27,219 nucleotides of DNA from a virus. A program made the translations under genes and the position numbers. Of this stretch, positions 1-9,404 are shown piece after piece. The stretch lies in the IMG/VR virus record IMGVR_UViG_3300031578_000275, positions 1 to 27,219 of that record; one strand, written 5' to 3'. Positions within the stretch are counted from its first letter, which is position 1. Every line of letters starts with the position of its first letter. The notes beneath the pieces are model-generated. The model saw only the letters and a program-made list of their open reading frames with translations, was not told where the DNA came from and did not search any database.

Positions 1-27
1 TCGATAATTCATAGGAGGAAAAAAGTT

Positions 28-1590
28 ATGGGAATAATATCTACAAGTAAGGCAGCAGGGGTTGGATCCTCTGTTGAAAATCAAGCATTTGCTGTTACAG
101 CTCAAGTAGTGCCCAGAAAAATAACAATCGTAGGAACATACGATCCTTTGAAAACGGATATAGTTCCCGATGTTCCAATAAGAGTATTTTCAGCAGAGGA
201 AGTTGGAGCGTTATGTGGATATGGTTTCATGATTCATAGGCTTGCTGTACAATCATTCAAAGGAAGCGGAAATGGAATTGAAACATGGATAATTCCACAA
301 ACAGAAGACGGAGTAAAAGCTACAGGAAGTATAGATTTTACCGGATCTACTGGATCAGGGGATACAATTTTTTTATATATTTCCGGAATTCTTGATATGC
401 CAGTTGAAATACCTCTAAGTTCGGGAATAACAGGAGCAGATATTTGTGCCCTGGTTACTGCTGCAATTAATCGAATAAAAGAATTACCAGTAACAGCAGT
501 ACTTAATATTGTTCCAGAAATTTGTGATATAACAGCAAAGAGTACAAATGTATGGGGTAATGACATTTCTATTGCATTTAACAAAAGACCAGGTGAAGAA
601 TTACCACCAGGTGTCATAGCAGTAGTAACTGATATGACAGGCGGATCAGGGACATATGATATTAGTGATGCGATTGACGCACTTGGTGTAGGAGATAATG
701 CTAATGAAAAATTTATTACTGAACTTATACATGGATATGGTACAGGAGGATTAGATATCCTAAGCGAATATGTCGGAAAAGGTGATACAAAAACAGGATG
801 TTATAGCGAATTAGTTCACAAACCATTTCAGAGTCTCATAGGTGATGTTTTGGCGGGTTCGTCAGGATTTACTTATGTCAGAAATATAGGCAACCTCAGA
901 AAAGGAACTGATAGAACTAATGGAATAATATGTGTTCCCGGATCGGTTTCGCACAAAGCAGAAATTGCAGCACAAGCTATGGGACATCGAGCACGAATTG
1001 CGAACATAAGGCCTGAACAGAACTATGTAGATATAATTCTGGCTGATATTGATCCTGGGGATGCAGTTGATAGATGGACATCTTATTACAACTTTAGGGA
1101 CACCGCAGTAAAAAATGGAATTTCACCTACCATTGTAAAAAATGGAATTGTATATATGCAAAACCTTGTAAGTTTTTATCACCCTGATAGTGTTCCTGTA
1201 AATTCTAATGGTTATGCATCTTTTCGTAATCTTGCAATTATTCAAAATCTTCTTGATTCTCAATATCGAACATTCAACACAGAAAAGTGGAAAAATTTTA
1301 CGATCGTTGAAGATGTAACAAAAGTTACTAATGTAGAAGCAAGAAAAAAGGCTCGCGATATTGATTCTGTTATCGATGAATGTGTAGCTCTAATTACTGT
1401 ATGGCTAGGATTAGCTTGGATATATGAAAAAAAATATTCAATCGAACAACTCGCATTACCAGGAGCAGTAAATATAAGAGCGGGCACAGATGGATTTGAT
1501 ATTAATTTGAAAACAATACCTTCAGGGGAAGGTAATATTATGAATATCAATACAATTCTTGATACCAGCATAGCGGTATTAAGTCAATAA
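28..1590 (+). CDS. Contractile tail sheath protein (Mu gpL-like)
   Basis: 520 aa, near the usual length for Mu gpL-type sheath proteins. It should polymerise around the tail tube and contract to drive the tube into the host. The N-terminus (MGIISTSKAAG) and overall composition fit the family, and it is followed directly by a tube gene and a chaperone, the fixed order in Mu-like tails. The ATG lies 9 bases after a full AGGAGG at 13-18, so the start is secure. It is the first gene of the tail operon in the window; head genes presumably lie to the left. The family call is from residue pattern and synteny, not a search. Confidence 0.85.
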   Translation: MGIISTSKAAGVGSSVENQAFAVTAQVVPRKITIVGTYDPLKTDIVPDVPIRVFSAEEVGALCGYGFMIHRLAVQSFKGSGNGIETWIIPQTEDGVKATGSIDFTGSTGSGDTIFLYISGILDMPVEIPLSSGITGADICALVTAAINRIKELPVTAVLNIVPEICDITAKSTNVWGNDISIAFNKRPGEELPPGVIAVVTDMTGGSGTYDISDAIDALGVGDNANEKFITELIHGYGTGGLDILSEYVGKGDTKTGCYSELVHKPFQSLIGDVLAGSSGFTYVRNIGNLRKGTDRTNGIICVPGSVSHKAEIAAQAMGHRARIANIRPEQNYVDIILADIDPGDAVDRWTSYYNFRDTAVKNGISPTIVKNGIVYMQNLVSFYHPDSVPVNSNGYASFRNLAIIQNLLDSQYRTFNTEKWKNFTIVEDVTKVTNVEARKKARDIDSVIDECVALITVWLGLAWIYEKKYSIEQLALPGAVNIRAGTDGFDINLKTIPSGEGNIMNINTILDTSIAVLSQ

Positions 1591-1602
1591 GGAGGAAAAT
1601 TA

Positions 1603-1983
1603 ATGGGTGATGTAGCAGGAACACCAAGAAAATGTATGATAAATGGAATTTCCTTTGATGTTATGGCTGACACTGATATAACTCAACCAGGAGGGAAATT
1701 TTTAAATGAATCAATTTCAACTTCAGGAAGAAATTTAAGAAAAATGACTAAAAGATCCCAAACCAGGGAAGGATTAGTTATAGCCTGTAATCCGTCAGAA
1801 GCAGCTATATTAAAAGGCTTTGCTGATTCTGTAGCAAAAATACCCCTTTCTTATACCCTTGCAGATGGATCAAAATACACTTCCCCGGGCTGGATTGAAT
1901 TTGAAAGTGTAACAAGTATGGATAACAAAGGAACTATAAAGCTACATGAAAAAGAAGACTGGGAGCTTTTTGTAGCACAATAA
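1603..1983 (+). CDS. Tail tube protein (Mu gpM-like)
   Basis: 126 aa, the typical size of Mu gpM tube proteins. It should form the stacked hexameric rings of the inner tail tube. The N-terminal pattern GTPRKCMINGISFDV and the charged middle (KMTKRSQTREG) resemble the Mu-type tube family. It starts 12 bases after the sheath stop, behind a GGAGG. Position between sheath and chaperone supports the call. Confidence 0.8.
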   Translation: MGDVAGTPRKCMINGISFDVMADTDITQPGGKFLNESISTSGRNLRKMTKRSQTREGLVIACNPSEAAILKGFADSVAKIPLSYTLADGSKYTSPGWIEFESVTSMDNKGTIKLHEKEDWELFVAQ

Positions 1984-2009
1984 ATCAAATAAAACCAAGG
2001 AGGATATAT

Positions 2010-2480
2010 ATGGGAAATATATTAAACAGCATAACATCGAGATTAAAAAAGGTAAAAGAGGAAAGAGAAGAAAAACCATTGATATCGCGAGAGTCCGCAA
2101 TGGCTGAAATAACGGAGCTTCTTGATTATTATAATATCAGCACTAAAACACTTCAAATGACCGAAGATACAGAATTGGCAGGAGAAAGAATTCTTGAACT
2201 TCTTCTTGAATATTATAGGTATGGTAAATTAAAAAATAAAAAAGGGGAAAGTGGTTTTAATATTATTCAAACATTAAAAAATGGCAAGGAAATTATTTAT
2301 TCTGAAATAACCGCACCTAAAAAAAGAATGATGGACAAATTAGAGTCAAAAGAATCTTACGGTAAAATTCATAGTTATATGGGTTCTTTATCGAATATCG
2401 ATCTCGATGGAGTTGATCAACTTCACGCAACAGACCTTGCAGTATTGGAGGTGTTGTGTAACATTTTTTTGCTCGCATAA
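2010..2480 (+). CDS. Tail assembly chaperone, zero-frame product (Mu gp41-like)
   Basis: 156 aa, highly charged, between the tube and tape-measure genes, where myo- and siphophages encode the chaperone that coats the tape measure during tail assembly. The start has GGAGG 8 bases upstream. The last codons run over a slippery T TTT TTG (2465-2471), seven bases before the TAA. A -1 shift there opens the frame that continues to 2662 and gives a 217-residue fusion. The family is fast-evolving, so the call rests on position, size and the frameshift arrangement more than on sequence. Confidence 0.75.
   Translation: MGNILNSITSRLKKVKEEREEKPLISRESAMAEITELLDYYNISTKTLQMTEDTELAGERILELLLEYYRYGKLKNKKGESGFNIIQTLKNGKEIIYSEITAPKKRMMDKLESKESYGKIHSYMGSLSNIDLDGVDQLHATDLAVLEVLCNIFLLA
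2447..2471 (+). promoter_or_regulatory. Programmed -1 frameshift site with upstream SD-like stimulator
   Basis: Zero-frame codons here are ATT TTT TTG; the heptamer T TTT TTG (2465-2471) is a canonical X XXY YYZ slip site. GGAGGTG at 2447-2453, inside the coding sequence, lies 11 bases upstream. That is close to the spacing of the Shine-Dalgarno stimulator of E. coli dnaX frameshifting. The zero frame stops at 2478-2480 while the -1 frame is open to 2662. Confidence 0.8.
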
Positions 2481-2662
2481 GGAGAGATGGTTTGTCTGTG
2501 ATAGGAATAATTGACCAGTGGATGGGAAATATGTTTTACCGCGGACAGCCTATAGATGTTATAGAAAAAATGACATATTCCGATCTAAAATATTGGAACG
2601 GGTGGCATGAAAAAATATGTGATGCGGAAAAGAAATATGCCAAGGAATTAAAGAATGCCTGA
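2471..2662 (+). CDS. Tail assembly chaperone, -1 frame extension
   Basis: 63 codons open in the -1 frame after the slip site, ending at TGA 2660-2662 and overlapping the tape-measure start by 8 bases. The translation contains QWMGNMFYRGQPID followed by MTYSDLKYWNGWHEKIC and a basic end. This resembles the second domain of tail chaperones, which carries a short Y-x-DL-x-x-W motif. It is most likely made only as the C-terminal part of the 217-aa fusion. Independent initiation at GTG 2498, behind AAGGAGAG at 2479-2486, cannot be excluded. Confidence 0.75.
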   Translation, partial: ARIRRDGLSVIGIIDQWMGNMFYRGQPIDVIEKMTYSDLKYWNGWHEKICDAEKKYAKELKNA

Positions 2663-4742
2663 TTTTGCAGTAAGTACAGCTTTTTTAGGACGCGATAAAA
2701 TATCCGGCGTTTTCCAGAAAATGGGAAAAAATGCCGGTATTTTTGGTGATAAATCCTCAAAGGCTTTTAAGCGTGCTTCAAAATCAGGAACCGGATTTGG
2801 AACTGTATTAAAAAGCATCCTTGCAGCCGGCTTCATTCAACGCGGATTATCTATGTTAACCAGCGGCTTAAAAGAGGTAGGCACTCAGTTTATAAGCCTT
2901 GATCAATCCCTTACCAGCGCATCCGCAAAATTCGGCGATCTCGACCTATCCACAAAAAAAGGACAAGAAACGTTATTACAACTCAAAGAAGCTGCCAGAA
3001 CCACCGGAGCCCTTACAGAAAAAACAGCAACCGAGGCTGCTGGAGGGCTTGAATTTTGGGCACTTGCTGGAGTTAATGCTGCACAGGCTATGACATTATT
3101 ACCCGGATCTGTTAACCTTGCCACAATAGCGGAAAGAGACCTTGCACGATCCACAGATATTGCTTCTGATTCCCTTGGAGCTTTCGGTCTCATGACAAAA
3201 GATACCGGACAGCTAGAAACAAATTTTACCAGGTTGCTCGATGTAATGTCGGCAACCATGACATCGAGTAATACAGATATAGAAACTATGTTTGAAACAA
3301 TCAGAAAAAGCGCATCAGTTTTCACTGCTTCTGGCCAATCTCTTGAAACTTACAATGCTATACTTGGAACTTTGGCGAATTCTTCGATAAAAGGAAGCCA
3401 GGCCGGAACTATGATGAAGGATATGCTTCTAAGGCTTGCCGATCCTTCCAAGGAATCAGCTGCTATAATTTCAAATCTTGGAATACAAGTTGCCGATAGC
3501 CAAGGAAATTTTCGGGATATTATAGATATTTTAGGTGATTTTGAGCAAGCAACTAAAAATATGGGAGAAGTTCAACGGTCTGCTGCTCTATCAACTGTTT
3601 TTGGAAAAAAGGCAATAACGGGAATTAATGTCATTTTCAAAGCTGGCACAAATAGCATAAGAGATTATAGAACTGAATTGGAGAATTCAGCCGGAGCTTC
3701 TCAAAAAATGGCATCTATTATGAGGCAATCCTTACAAAATAGAATCGCAGCTCTTAAATCAGCAGCGATTGAATTAGGTTTTCAGTTTATGGAAACATTC
3801 GAAAAATTCGGAGGTAGCGCAATCGACAAACTCACTGGAATTTTACGGACTATTCCTTTAAAAGAAATAATGCAGGACCTCATGAGACTCGGGCAGCCTA
3901 TTTCTCAATTAGTTGGTTCAGTGATTGAACTTGGAAAAGCAATATTCTCCATTCTTAATGTAGCTTTACAAGCATTTTTTGGAACAGGGAAAAAAAGTGT
4001 TGATATTATAGAAATAATTAGTGGGGCGTTTGGATTTGTTATAGGTATTATAGACAATTTTGCTGCTGGAATAAGATTTCTTGTAGCATTATTAAAACCA
4101 GTTATACCTTATATTGCTGCTTGGGCAGCCATACAGTGGATCTTGAATGTTGCTATGAGTGCAAATCCGATAGGATTAATAATAGTTGCAATAGGATTAT
4201 TAATTGCCGGTGTTGGATGGGTTGTTACTAATTGGGATAACCTGGTAAAAGGTATAAAGGAAGGTGCTGGCAAAATATGGAAATTTATAGTAGGTCTATT
4301 AGATAATCCATTTTTTAATGCTGTTGGTGATGTTTTTGCCAGTGTTCCAGATGCTATTTTGGGAGCTTGGGAAGGTGTAAAAACTTTTTTCACATTTTTA
4401 TACAATAATGTCTTAAAACCAATAGGTGATTTTTTTTCAGGAGTTGGAAAAGATATTGAGAATTTAGGAGAAAGCGCAGGAAAAGGGCTTATGGATATGT
4501 TTAAAGGCGCTTACGAATTCGGGGAATCAGTCGGAAAAAGCATAAAAGGAGTTTCTGTCGGAGAAATACCAGGTGAAAAAAAAGAAAGGGAAGCGCCAAA
4601 CAAAACAGAATTAGAAACACGCAGATCTATTGAAATGAAGGGAAGGATTGATATAAACGGAGCACCTCCAGGAACCACAGCAGCTTTCGACATAAAAGGA
4701 GCGCCCCCGGTTGATGTGGGTGGATTAGGACCTAACAAATGA
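2655..4742 (+). CDS. Tail tape measure protein (Mu gp42-like)
   Basis: 695 aa. It should set tail length and pass into the host at infection. The N-terminal third has the phage tape-measure core pattern (RDLARSTDIASDSLGAFG, then SSIKGSQAGTMMKDMLLRLADP, and VFGKKAITG). Strongly hydrophobic segments lie at about residues 440-530 (IIEIISGAFGFVIGIIDNF; ANPIGLIIVAIGLLIAGV), followed by a Gly- and charge-rich tail. At about 1.5 angstrom per residue this predicts a tail of roughly 100 nm. The ATG has AAGGA 8 bases upstream and overlaps the chaperone extension; the end overlaps the next gene as ATGA. Confidence 0.9.
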   Translation: MPDFAVSTAFLGRDKISGVFQKMGKNAGIFGDKSSKAFKRASKSGTGFGTVLKSILAAGFIQRGLSMLTSGLKEVGTQFISLDQSLTSASAKFGDLDLSTKKGQETLLQLKEAARTTGALTEKTATEAAGGLEFWALAGVNAAQAMTLLPGSVNLATIAERDLARSTDIASDSLGAFGLMTKDTGQLETNFTRLLDVMSATMTSSNTDIETMFETIRKSASVFTASGQSLETYNAILGTLANSSIKGSQAGTMMKDMLLRLADPSKESAAIISNLGIQVADSQGNFRDIIDILGDFEQATKNMGEVQRSAALSTVFGKKAITGINVIFKAGTNSIRDYRTELENSAGASQKMASIMRQSLQNRIAALKSAAIELGFQFMETFEKFGGSAIDKLTGILRTIPLKEIMQDLMRLGQPISQLVGSVIELGKAIFSILNVALQAFFGTGKKSVDIIEIISGAFGFVIGIIDNFAAGIRFLVALLKPVIPYIAAWAAIQWILNVAMSANPIGLIIVAIGLLIAGVGWVVTNWDNLVKGIKEGAGKIWKFIVGLLDNPFFNAVGDVFASVPDAILGAWEGVKTFFTFLYNNVLKPIGDFFSGVGKDIENLGESAGKGLMDMFKGAYEFGESVGKSIKGVSVGEIPGEKKEREAPNKTELETRRSIEMKGRIDINGAPPGTTAAFDIKGAPPVDVGGLGPNK

Positions 4743-6007
4743 GTGACTGGCAGCAAAGAATTAGACCAGAAATAAAATTCACATCCCCTGAAGGAAATAT
4801 TTTTATAGCCTTGTGGAGAAGTAATACAACTCCACAGGAAAAAAAAGTTGCTATCTTCAATTATCCAAAAATAAATGGTTCTGTTATCCAGGATTTAGGT
4901 GTTAATAGTACTCGGTATCCTATGACAATATATTTCGAAGGCGCTAATAATGACCTTGAAGCTGAGTTATTCCAAGCAGCATTAAATGAAACCGGACCAT
5001 GGACAGTTATCCATCCCGTATTAGGTGAAAAAATATTACAACCCTTGTCATTTTCTCCGGATATTAATCCTACAGGAAGCGGAAACATAACTGTTATTAT
5101 AACAGAATGGATTGAACCTATAAGCGATATCGTAATAGGTTCTGTTCAGGAGTTGGCAGCTAAAATACAAGCACAACAAGATGCCCTTAATGCACAGGCA
5201 GCAGCTCAATTCTCAGAAATAACAAATCAGGAAGCAACAGCGGAAGTGCTTGCAATTACAAAAGAATCAGAAAATATATTAACCCAGTATGATGAATTCC
5301 TTGATGATCTTGCAAAAATTAATGCAGATGTTAATGCGCAAGTATCAGCCGTAAAACAAGGAATAAATGATACAATAATACAACCCATTATAAACACTCA
5401 GGCAGTAGTAGGGGGATTTCAGGAATTGCTTGAATTACCCTCACTTGTAAGTAACGACATTCAGGCCAGGCTATCGCCTTATATTGATTTTGCGGTTTCA
5501 CTTATCACAACACCACCACCAGTTCCTGCAAATGTAGAAAATAAAAATACAATAGCCACACAAGAAATGACACTCGCAGCAGTTACCGGAACACTAGGAA
5601 CAATTGCAATTACAGGAGATTTTCAAACCAGGTCTGAAGCTATACAAACCGCAGCGGATATTAATAATATTTTCACAGAAATTACAAATTATTTGGATGC
5701 CTCACAGGTTAATTTTTCAAATAATTCAATAGATAATCAATATTTTTCCCAAAGTCAAACTTATTCTGATGCCGCTTTACTTATTGCTTTTATCTCAGGA
5801 TATTTACTGAAAATATCCCTTGATTTGAAAATAGAAAAAAGATTTGTCCTTAAAAAAGATAGGGCACCAATTGAAATAACGATTAAAGAATATGGTGATT
5901 TGGGTGATAATGACAGCAATTTTGATTTATTTATAGCCTCTAATAATCTGAAAGGAAATGATATTATCCAACTTCCAGCAGGTAGGGAGGTTGTAGTCTA
6001 TGTCTGA
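4739..6007 (+). CDS. Mu gp43/gpN-like DNA circularisation-family tail protein
   Basis: 422 aa. The first ~125 residues fit the DNA_circ_N family (IRPEIKFTSPEGNIFIALWRSN, NYPKINGSVIQDLG, ITEWIEP). This family is named for Mu gpN but acts in tail and baseplate assembly. The middle (about 130-290) is Ala/Gln-rich and helical. The start overlaps the tape-measure stop (ATGA) and the end overlaps the hub gene by 8 bases. The name 'circularisation' is historical; a structural role at the tube-baseplate junction is the better inference. Confidence 0.8.
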   Translation: MSDWQQRIRPEIKFTSPEGNIFIALWRSNTTPQEKKVAIFNYPKINGSVIQDLGVNSTRYPMTIYFEGANNDLEAELFQAALNETGPWTVIHPVLGEKILQPLSFSPDINPTGSGNITVIITEWIEPISDIVIGSVQELAAKIQAQQDALNAQAAAQFSEITNQEATAEVLAITKESENILTQYDEFLDDLAKINADVNAQVSAVKQGINDTIIQPIINTQAVVGGFQELLELPSLVSNDIQARLSPYIDFAVSLITTPPPVPANVENKNTIATQEMTLAAVTGTLGTIAITGDFQTRSEAIQTAADINNIFTEITNYLDASQVNFSNNSIDNQYFSQSQTYSDAALLIAFISGYLLKISLDLKIEKRFVLKKDRAPIEITIKEYGDLGDNDSNFDLFIASNNLKGNDIIQLPAGREVVVYV

Positions 6008-7280
6008 TTTTCCAATTGCCGGAAAAAGATACCAGGTATCAGCAGGTGATACTCTAAATTCTATTTCCCTTGTGGCTTATGGAGTAGAAACTTATATATC
6101 AAATATAGTATCAGTAAATCCAGCATTATCAACCCGCCGCACGAATAGTGAAGGATTGCCGGAATTAATAGTAAATGAATTATTATTTATTCCAGAAATC
6201 CAGGAACGCAGGTCTGTAAATGATATTAGAAATGAAAGACCACTTACAAGCAAAGAAAAAGACGATTTTACCCTTGTACTTGAAGGAAGGGAAGTTCCTC
6301 TTTATTCCGCAAGACTTATATTGACCATGGATACCGCAGCAGATGGGTTTTCCGGTGCTCTTGCCTGGAATCCAGGACAGGATATCGAACTTGATAAATT
6401 ACTATTGCCTTTTAAATATCCTAAAACTAAAATTTTTCTCGGGAACGAATTGCAATTAACAGGGTATTTATACGGAGTTAATCCGGAATTGGGAAATAAC
6501 GGAAGGATTAAAAATCTTACGGGTGCATCCATGACAGCCGAAATGATTGATTCTAATGTCAGACCACCTTATGAAAAAAATAATGTCACATTAAAGCAGT
6601 ATTCACAAGACCGGTTGAAACAAATTGGATTAAAGGCAATATTTCAAACAGATACTGGTGGAGCTTTTAAGAGGGTTACTGCCAACCCATGGGATAAGAT
6701 ATTTGATGATTTGGCTTCTTTGGCATCCCAGAGAGGTGTTTTAATTTCGAGTACGAATAAAGGGGAAGTTCTTTTTTTCCAGGCCGGAAGTGGTGAAAAT
6801 ATGGGAACTCTGGAAGAAGGGCAGCCTTTAGCACTTTCTTGGACCGCTAATTATGATGGGCGCCGGCGCTTTCATACATATAAGGCCATAGGACAATCCC
6901 CTGGAGCTGATGCACAAACGGCAGTTGCAGTTGATGATAATATTCCTAAGTCCAGACTATTTACTTTTTCGGCAAATGACACAACTCCAGGGGACATTCA
7001 GAGAGCAGCGGACTGGAAACGATCAAAAATGCTTGCTGATATACTCATGATGTCAATTCCAGTTTCATCATGGTATGCACCGAATGGAAAATTATGGAAG
7101 CCCAATAATTCAATTACTATCATTTCAGAGACTCTTGATCTTCCTGCACCTGGTGTAACCTTGCTGATCCGCTCGGTTGAGTTTGTTTTTGAGTCATCTG
7201 GAACCCAAGCGATTATAAATATAGTGCCTGAAGAGGTTTACACCGGGGGAAAAATTGTTGATCCGTGGAGGGTTAAGTGA
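6000..7280 (+). CDS. Baseplate hub protein with N-terminal LysM (Mu gp44/gpP-like)
   Basis: 426 aa. Residues 8-65 form a LysM-like module (YQVSAGDTLNSISLVAYG ... NPAL ... LLFIPEI). The rest is of the Mu gpP / gpD hub type (TLDLPAPGVTLLIRSVEFVF near the end). It should form the hub that joins the tube to the spike. GGGAGG lies 9 bases before the ATG, which sits inside the end of the preceding gene. In P2 the LysM protein (gpX) and hub (gpD) are separate; here they look joined. Confidence 0.8.
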   Translation: MSDFPIAGKRYQVSAGDTLNSISLVAYGVETYISNIVSVNPALSTRRTNSEGLPELIVNELLFIPEIQERRSVNDIRNERPLTSKEKDDFTLVLEGREVPLYSARLILTMDTAADGFSGALAWNPGQDIELDKLLLPFKYPKTKIFLGNELQLTGYLYGVNPELGNNGRIKNLTGASMTAEMIDSNVRPPYEKNNVTLKQYSQDRLKQIGLKAIFQTDTGGAFKRVTANPWDKIFDDLASLASQRGVLISSTNKGEVLFFQAGSGENMGTLEEGQPLALSWTANYDGRRRFHTYKAIGQSPGADAQTAVAVDDNIPKSRLFTFSANDTTPGDIQRAADWKRSKMLADILMMSIPVSSWYAPNGKLWKPNNSITIISETLDLPAPGVTLLIRSVEFVFESSGTQAIINIVPEEVYTGGKIVDPWRVK

Positions 7281-7771
7281 CAACCGGAATAGTAACAGGG
7301 TATGAAATAGGAAAAAATAAGACCGGAACTAAAGATGTGGTACTTCTCCAGGTCCGGATTACTGATAAGACTGATATACAGACAGTGGAATTGATGAATA
7401 ATCCAGGGGATGATTCTGTTCCTGCTCTGGATTCCAGGGTTGCAATTTTAGAGGTAGGGCCTGCATGGAAAATTGGAATTGCTGTCAGTGATAATATTAC
7501 TCCAATTATGCAGGACGGGGAAAAAAGGATTTATTCGCAGGATTCAGGAGTCGTAAAGGCTTTTGTAGCCATGCTAAAAAGTGGTATTATAGAAATTAAC
7601 GGGAATACTGATTTCGCGGTCCGGTTTAATGCGCTTAATACGGCTTTACAGGCTTTTTTAACGGATTTAAATACAAAACTTGGAATTGCATTTACGGCGG
7701 TTGGTGGAACATGGCCTGGAACATCGGTTGATATTTCAGGCGCCAAAATAGATGAGGTGAAGGTAAAATAA
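7277..7771 (+). CDS. Baseplate spike / puncturing protein (Mu gp45-like)
   Basis: 164 aa starting at GTG, which overlaps the hub stop as GTGA. The N-terminal half looks like an OB-fold (QVRITDKTDIQTVELMNNPGDDSVPALDSRVAILEVG). The middle has the gp45-type run YSQDSGVVKAFVAMLKSGII, which continues EINGNTDFAVRF. It should be the membrane-piercing spike at the tip of the tail tube. Order hub-spike-wedge-J is the standard Mu arrangement. No metal-binding HxH tip motif is visible in the short C-terminus. Confidence 0.8.
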   Translation: MTTGIVTGYEIGKNKTGTKDVVLLQVRITDKTDIQTVELMNNPGDDSVPALDSRVAILEVGPAWKIGIAVSDNITPIMQDGEKRIYSQDSGVVKAFVAMLKSGIIEINGNTDFAVRFNALNTALQAFLTDLNTKLGIAFTAVGGTWPGTSVDISGAKIDEVKVK

Positions 7772-8208
7772 TGGGTGATGAACGATACCAGGGTGATCCA
7801 AGGATTTTTCTTGATGAAAATGGGAGCTATTTTTCCTATAAGGGAGGGCAGCCAGTAATGGACCGGGGATTTGAGAACCAGGTAAATATTCAATTATTGA
7901 CAAAACCAGGTTGGTGTGGAAATGTTTTTTTACCTCCAGGAAAAAAGATCGGTAGTACTTTTCTGGATACTGCCCAAGGTGCTATTACAATTAATAAGCT
8001 TAATGATATCAGACAGGCAGCGGAAAATGCTTTGAGAAATCAGGCTTTTGGAAAAGTGAAATCAACAGTAACAAATCCGGAAAGTAGTTTTTTGAATATC
8101 GAAAATGTTATAGAACCACCAGGGCAGGATATACAGAAACTTATATTATCGAAAAATTGGGGAAACTGGATTGCACAAGCTAATGATCCGGCTTATAGGA
8201 GAGAATAA
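7771..8208 (+). CDS. Baseplate wedge protein (Mu gp46-like, T4 gp25-type)
   Basis: 145 aa, the usual size of gp46 / T4 gp25-type wedge proteins. The pattern LLTKPGWCGNVFLPPGKKIG then DTAQGAITINKLNDIRQAAE fits the Mu gp46 family. It should seed sheath assembly from the baseplate. The ATG overlaps the previous stop (TAATG), with GAGGTGAAGG just upstream, so translation is probably coupled. Confidence 0.8.
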   Translation: MGDERYQGDPRIFLDENGSYFSYKGGQPVMDRGFENQVNIQLLTKPGWCGNVFLPPGKKIGSTFLDTAQGAITINKLNDIRQAAENALRNQAFGKVKSTVTNPESSFLNIENVIEPPGQDIQKLILSKNWGNWIAQANDPAYRRE

Positions 8209-8210
8209 GA

Positions 8211-9404
8211 ATGCCAATACAAATACCAACAACACAAGAAATAGTTGACCAGGATATTGCAAATCTTGAAAGTTCATTAAATCAGAATACACCTGCTGCT
8301 GATATTGCTTATAATAATGTAATTGCGATTATGAATGCTCTTGCTTATACATCATTATACAAGTACGCAGCGGAAAGGGCTCTGCAAAATCTTGCTCTTA
8401 CTGCTACTGGTGTTGATCTGGACCAGATAGGTATTAATTATGGAGTTATAAGAAAACCATCGGAATCAGCAATAGTCACGGTTTCACTTCCGGCAACGAA
8501 TGGAACGATCATTCCGGTAACCGCAATATATACTGCAGAACCGAATGGATTACAATATTTTCCTACTACCCAGGCAATAGCGGTGGGCGGGTTTGCGGTT
8601 CACGATGTTAGATGTGAGGAAACCGGAACTTCTGGTAATCTAAATATCAGCGATATTATGGAAATAGACACACAAATTCCAGGAGCTCAAAGAACTGCAA
8701 CAGTGACAGCAATAGTTAATACCGGGGCAGAAGGTGAGACTGATCCGGCTTATAGGCGTCGAATTCTCGATGAAATTAGAACACCCAGCGGTGGCGGAAA
8801 TGTAGCTGATTATAGAAAATGGTCGGAAAGTGTGGCTGGTGTTGAAAGAGCTTATCCTTATAGTGGAAATCCTACAGACCTTGAAATAGATGATGGCTCC
8901 AGTGTACCACCGGAACGAACGGTTTATGTCGAAGCTGAAAAAAAAATTGATCCTGATGGAATTGCACCGCAGAGTCTACTCGATGAAGTAGAAGCAGCAA
9001 TTATTACAAATTTAAATACCGGGATTGCAAATCAACCATTAGGACTTATTAATGATACTTTATTTGTTGTTTCAATTTCTATGACTTCAATTTTTGTGCG
9101 AATTATTAATCTTATAGTTGATCCAAGTCTGGAAGCGCAAGTGAAAAATGATATTGATATTGCAATGGCTTTGTATTTTTCAGATTTGAGGCCATTTATT
9201 CCAGGTTTGGATTCTGAAATTGATAGAAATGATACTATAACGGATCCATCAGTATCATGCATAGTGCAAGGAATAGTTAAGGCTTATGGTGGGTCTGCTC
9301 AAGGTGTAGGGTTTGGATTAGCTCCAGGTAGTTTTATTTCTGCTTATACCCTTCTTCCAGGAGAAAAAACAAAATCGGGCGGAGTTTCTTATGTCACAAC
9401 CTAA
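8211..9404 (+). CDS. Baseplate J-like wedge protein (Mu gp47-like)
   Basis: 397 aa. It has the baseplate J family hallmarks: an N-terminal helical domain ending GVDLDQIGINYGVIRKP, then GTSGNLNISDIMEI, and the conserved GAEGETDPAYRRRILDEIRTPSGGGNVADYRKW. It should form the baseplate wedge with the gp46-like and gp48-like proteins. It starts two bases after the gp46-like stop and overlaps the next gene by 14 bases. Confidence 0.88.
   Translation: MPIQIPTTQEIVDQDIANLESSLNQNTPAADIAYNNVIAIMNALAYTSLYKYAAERALQNLALTATGVDLDQIGINYGVIRKPSESAIVTVSLPATNGTIIPVTAIYTAEPNGLQYFPTTQAIAVGGFAVHDVRCEETGTSGNLNISDIMEIDTQIPGAQRTATVTAIVNTGAEGETDPAYRRRILDEIRTPSGGGNVADYRKWSESVAGVERAYPYSGNPTDLEIDDGSSVPPERTVYVEAEKKIDPDGIAPQSLLDEVEAAIITNLNTGIANQPLGLINDTLFVVSISMTSIFVRIINLIVDPSLEAQVKNDIDIAMALYFSDLRPFIPGLDSEIDRNDTITDPSVSCIVQGIVKAYGGSAQGVGFGLAPGSFISAYTLLPGEKTKSGGVSYVTT

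Noticed and set aside
234-617. 127-codon minus-strand frame inside the sheath gene, and similar antisense frames under other tail genes
   Set aside because: Antisense shadows of well-supported genes; no start sites or family patterns.
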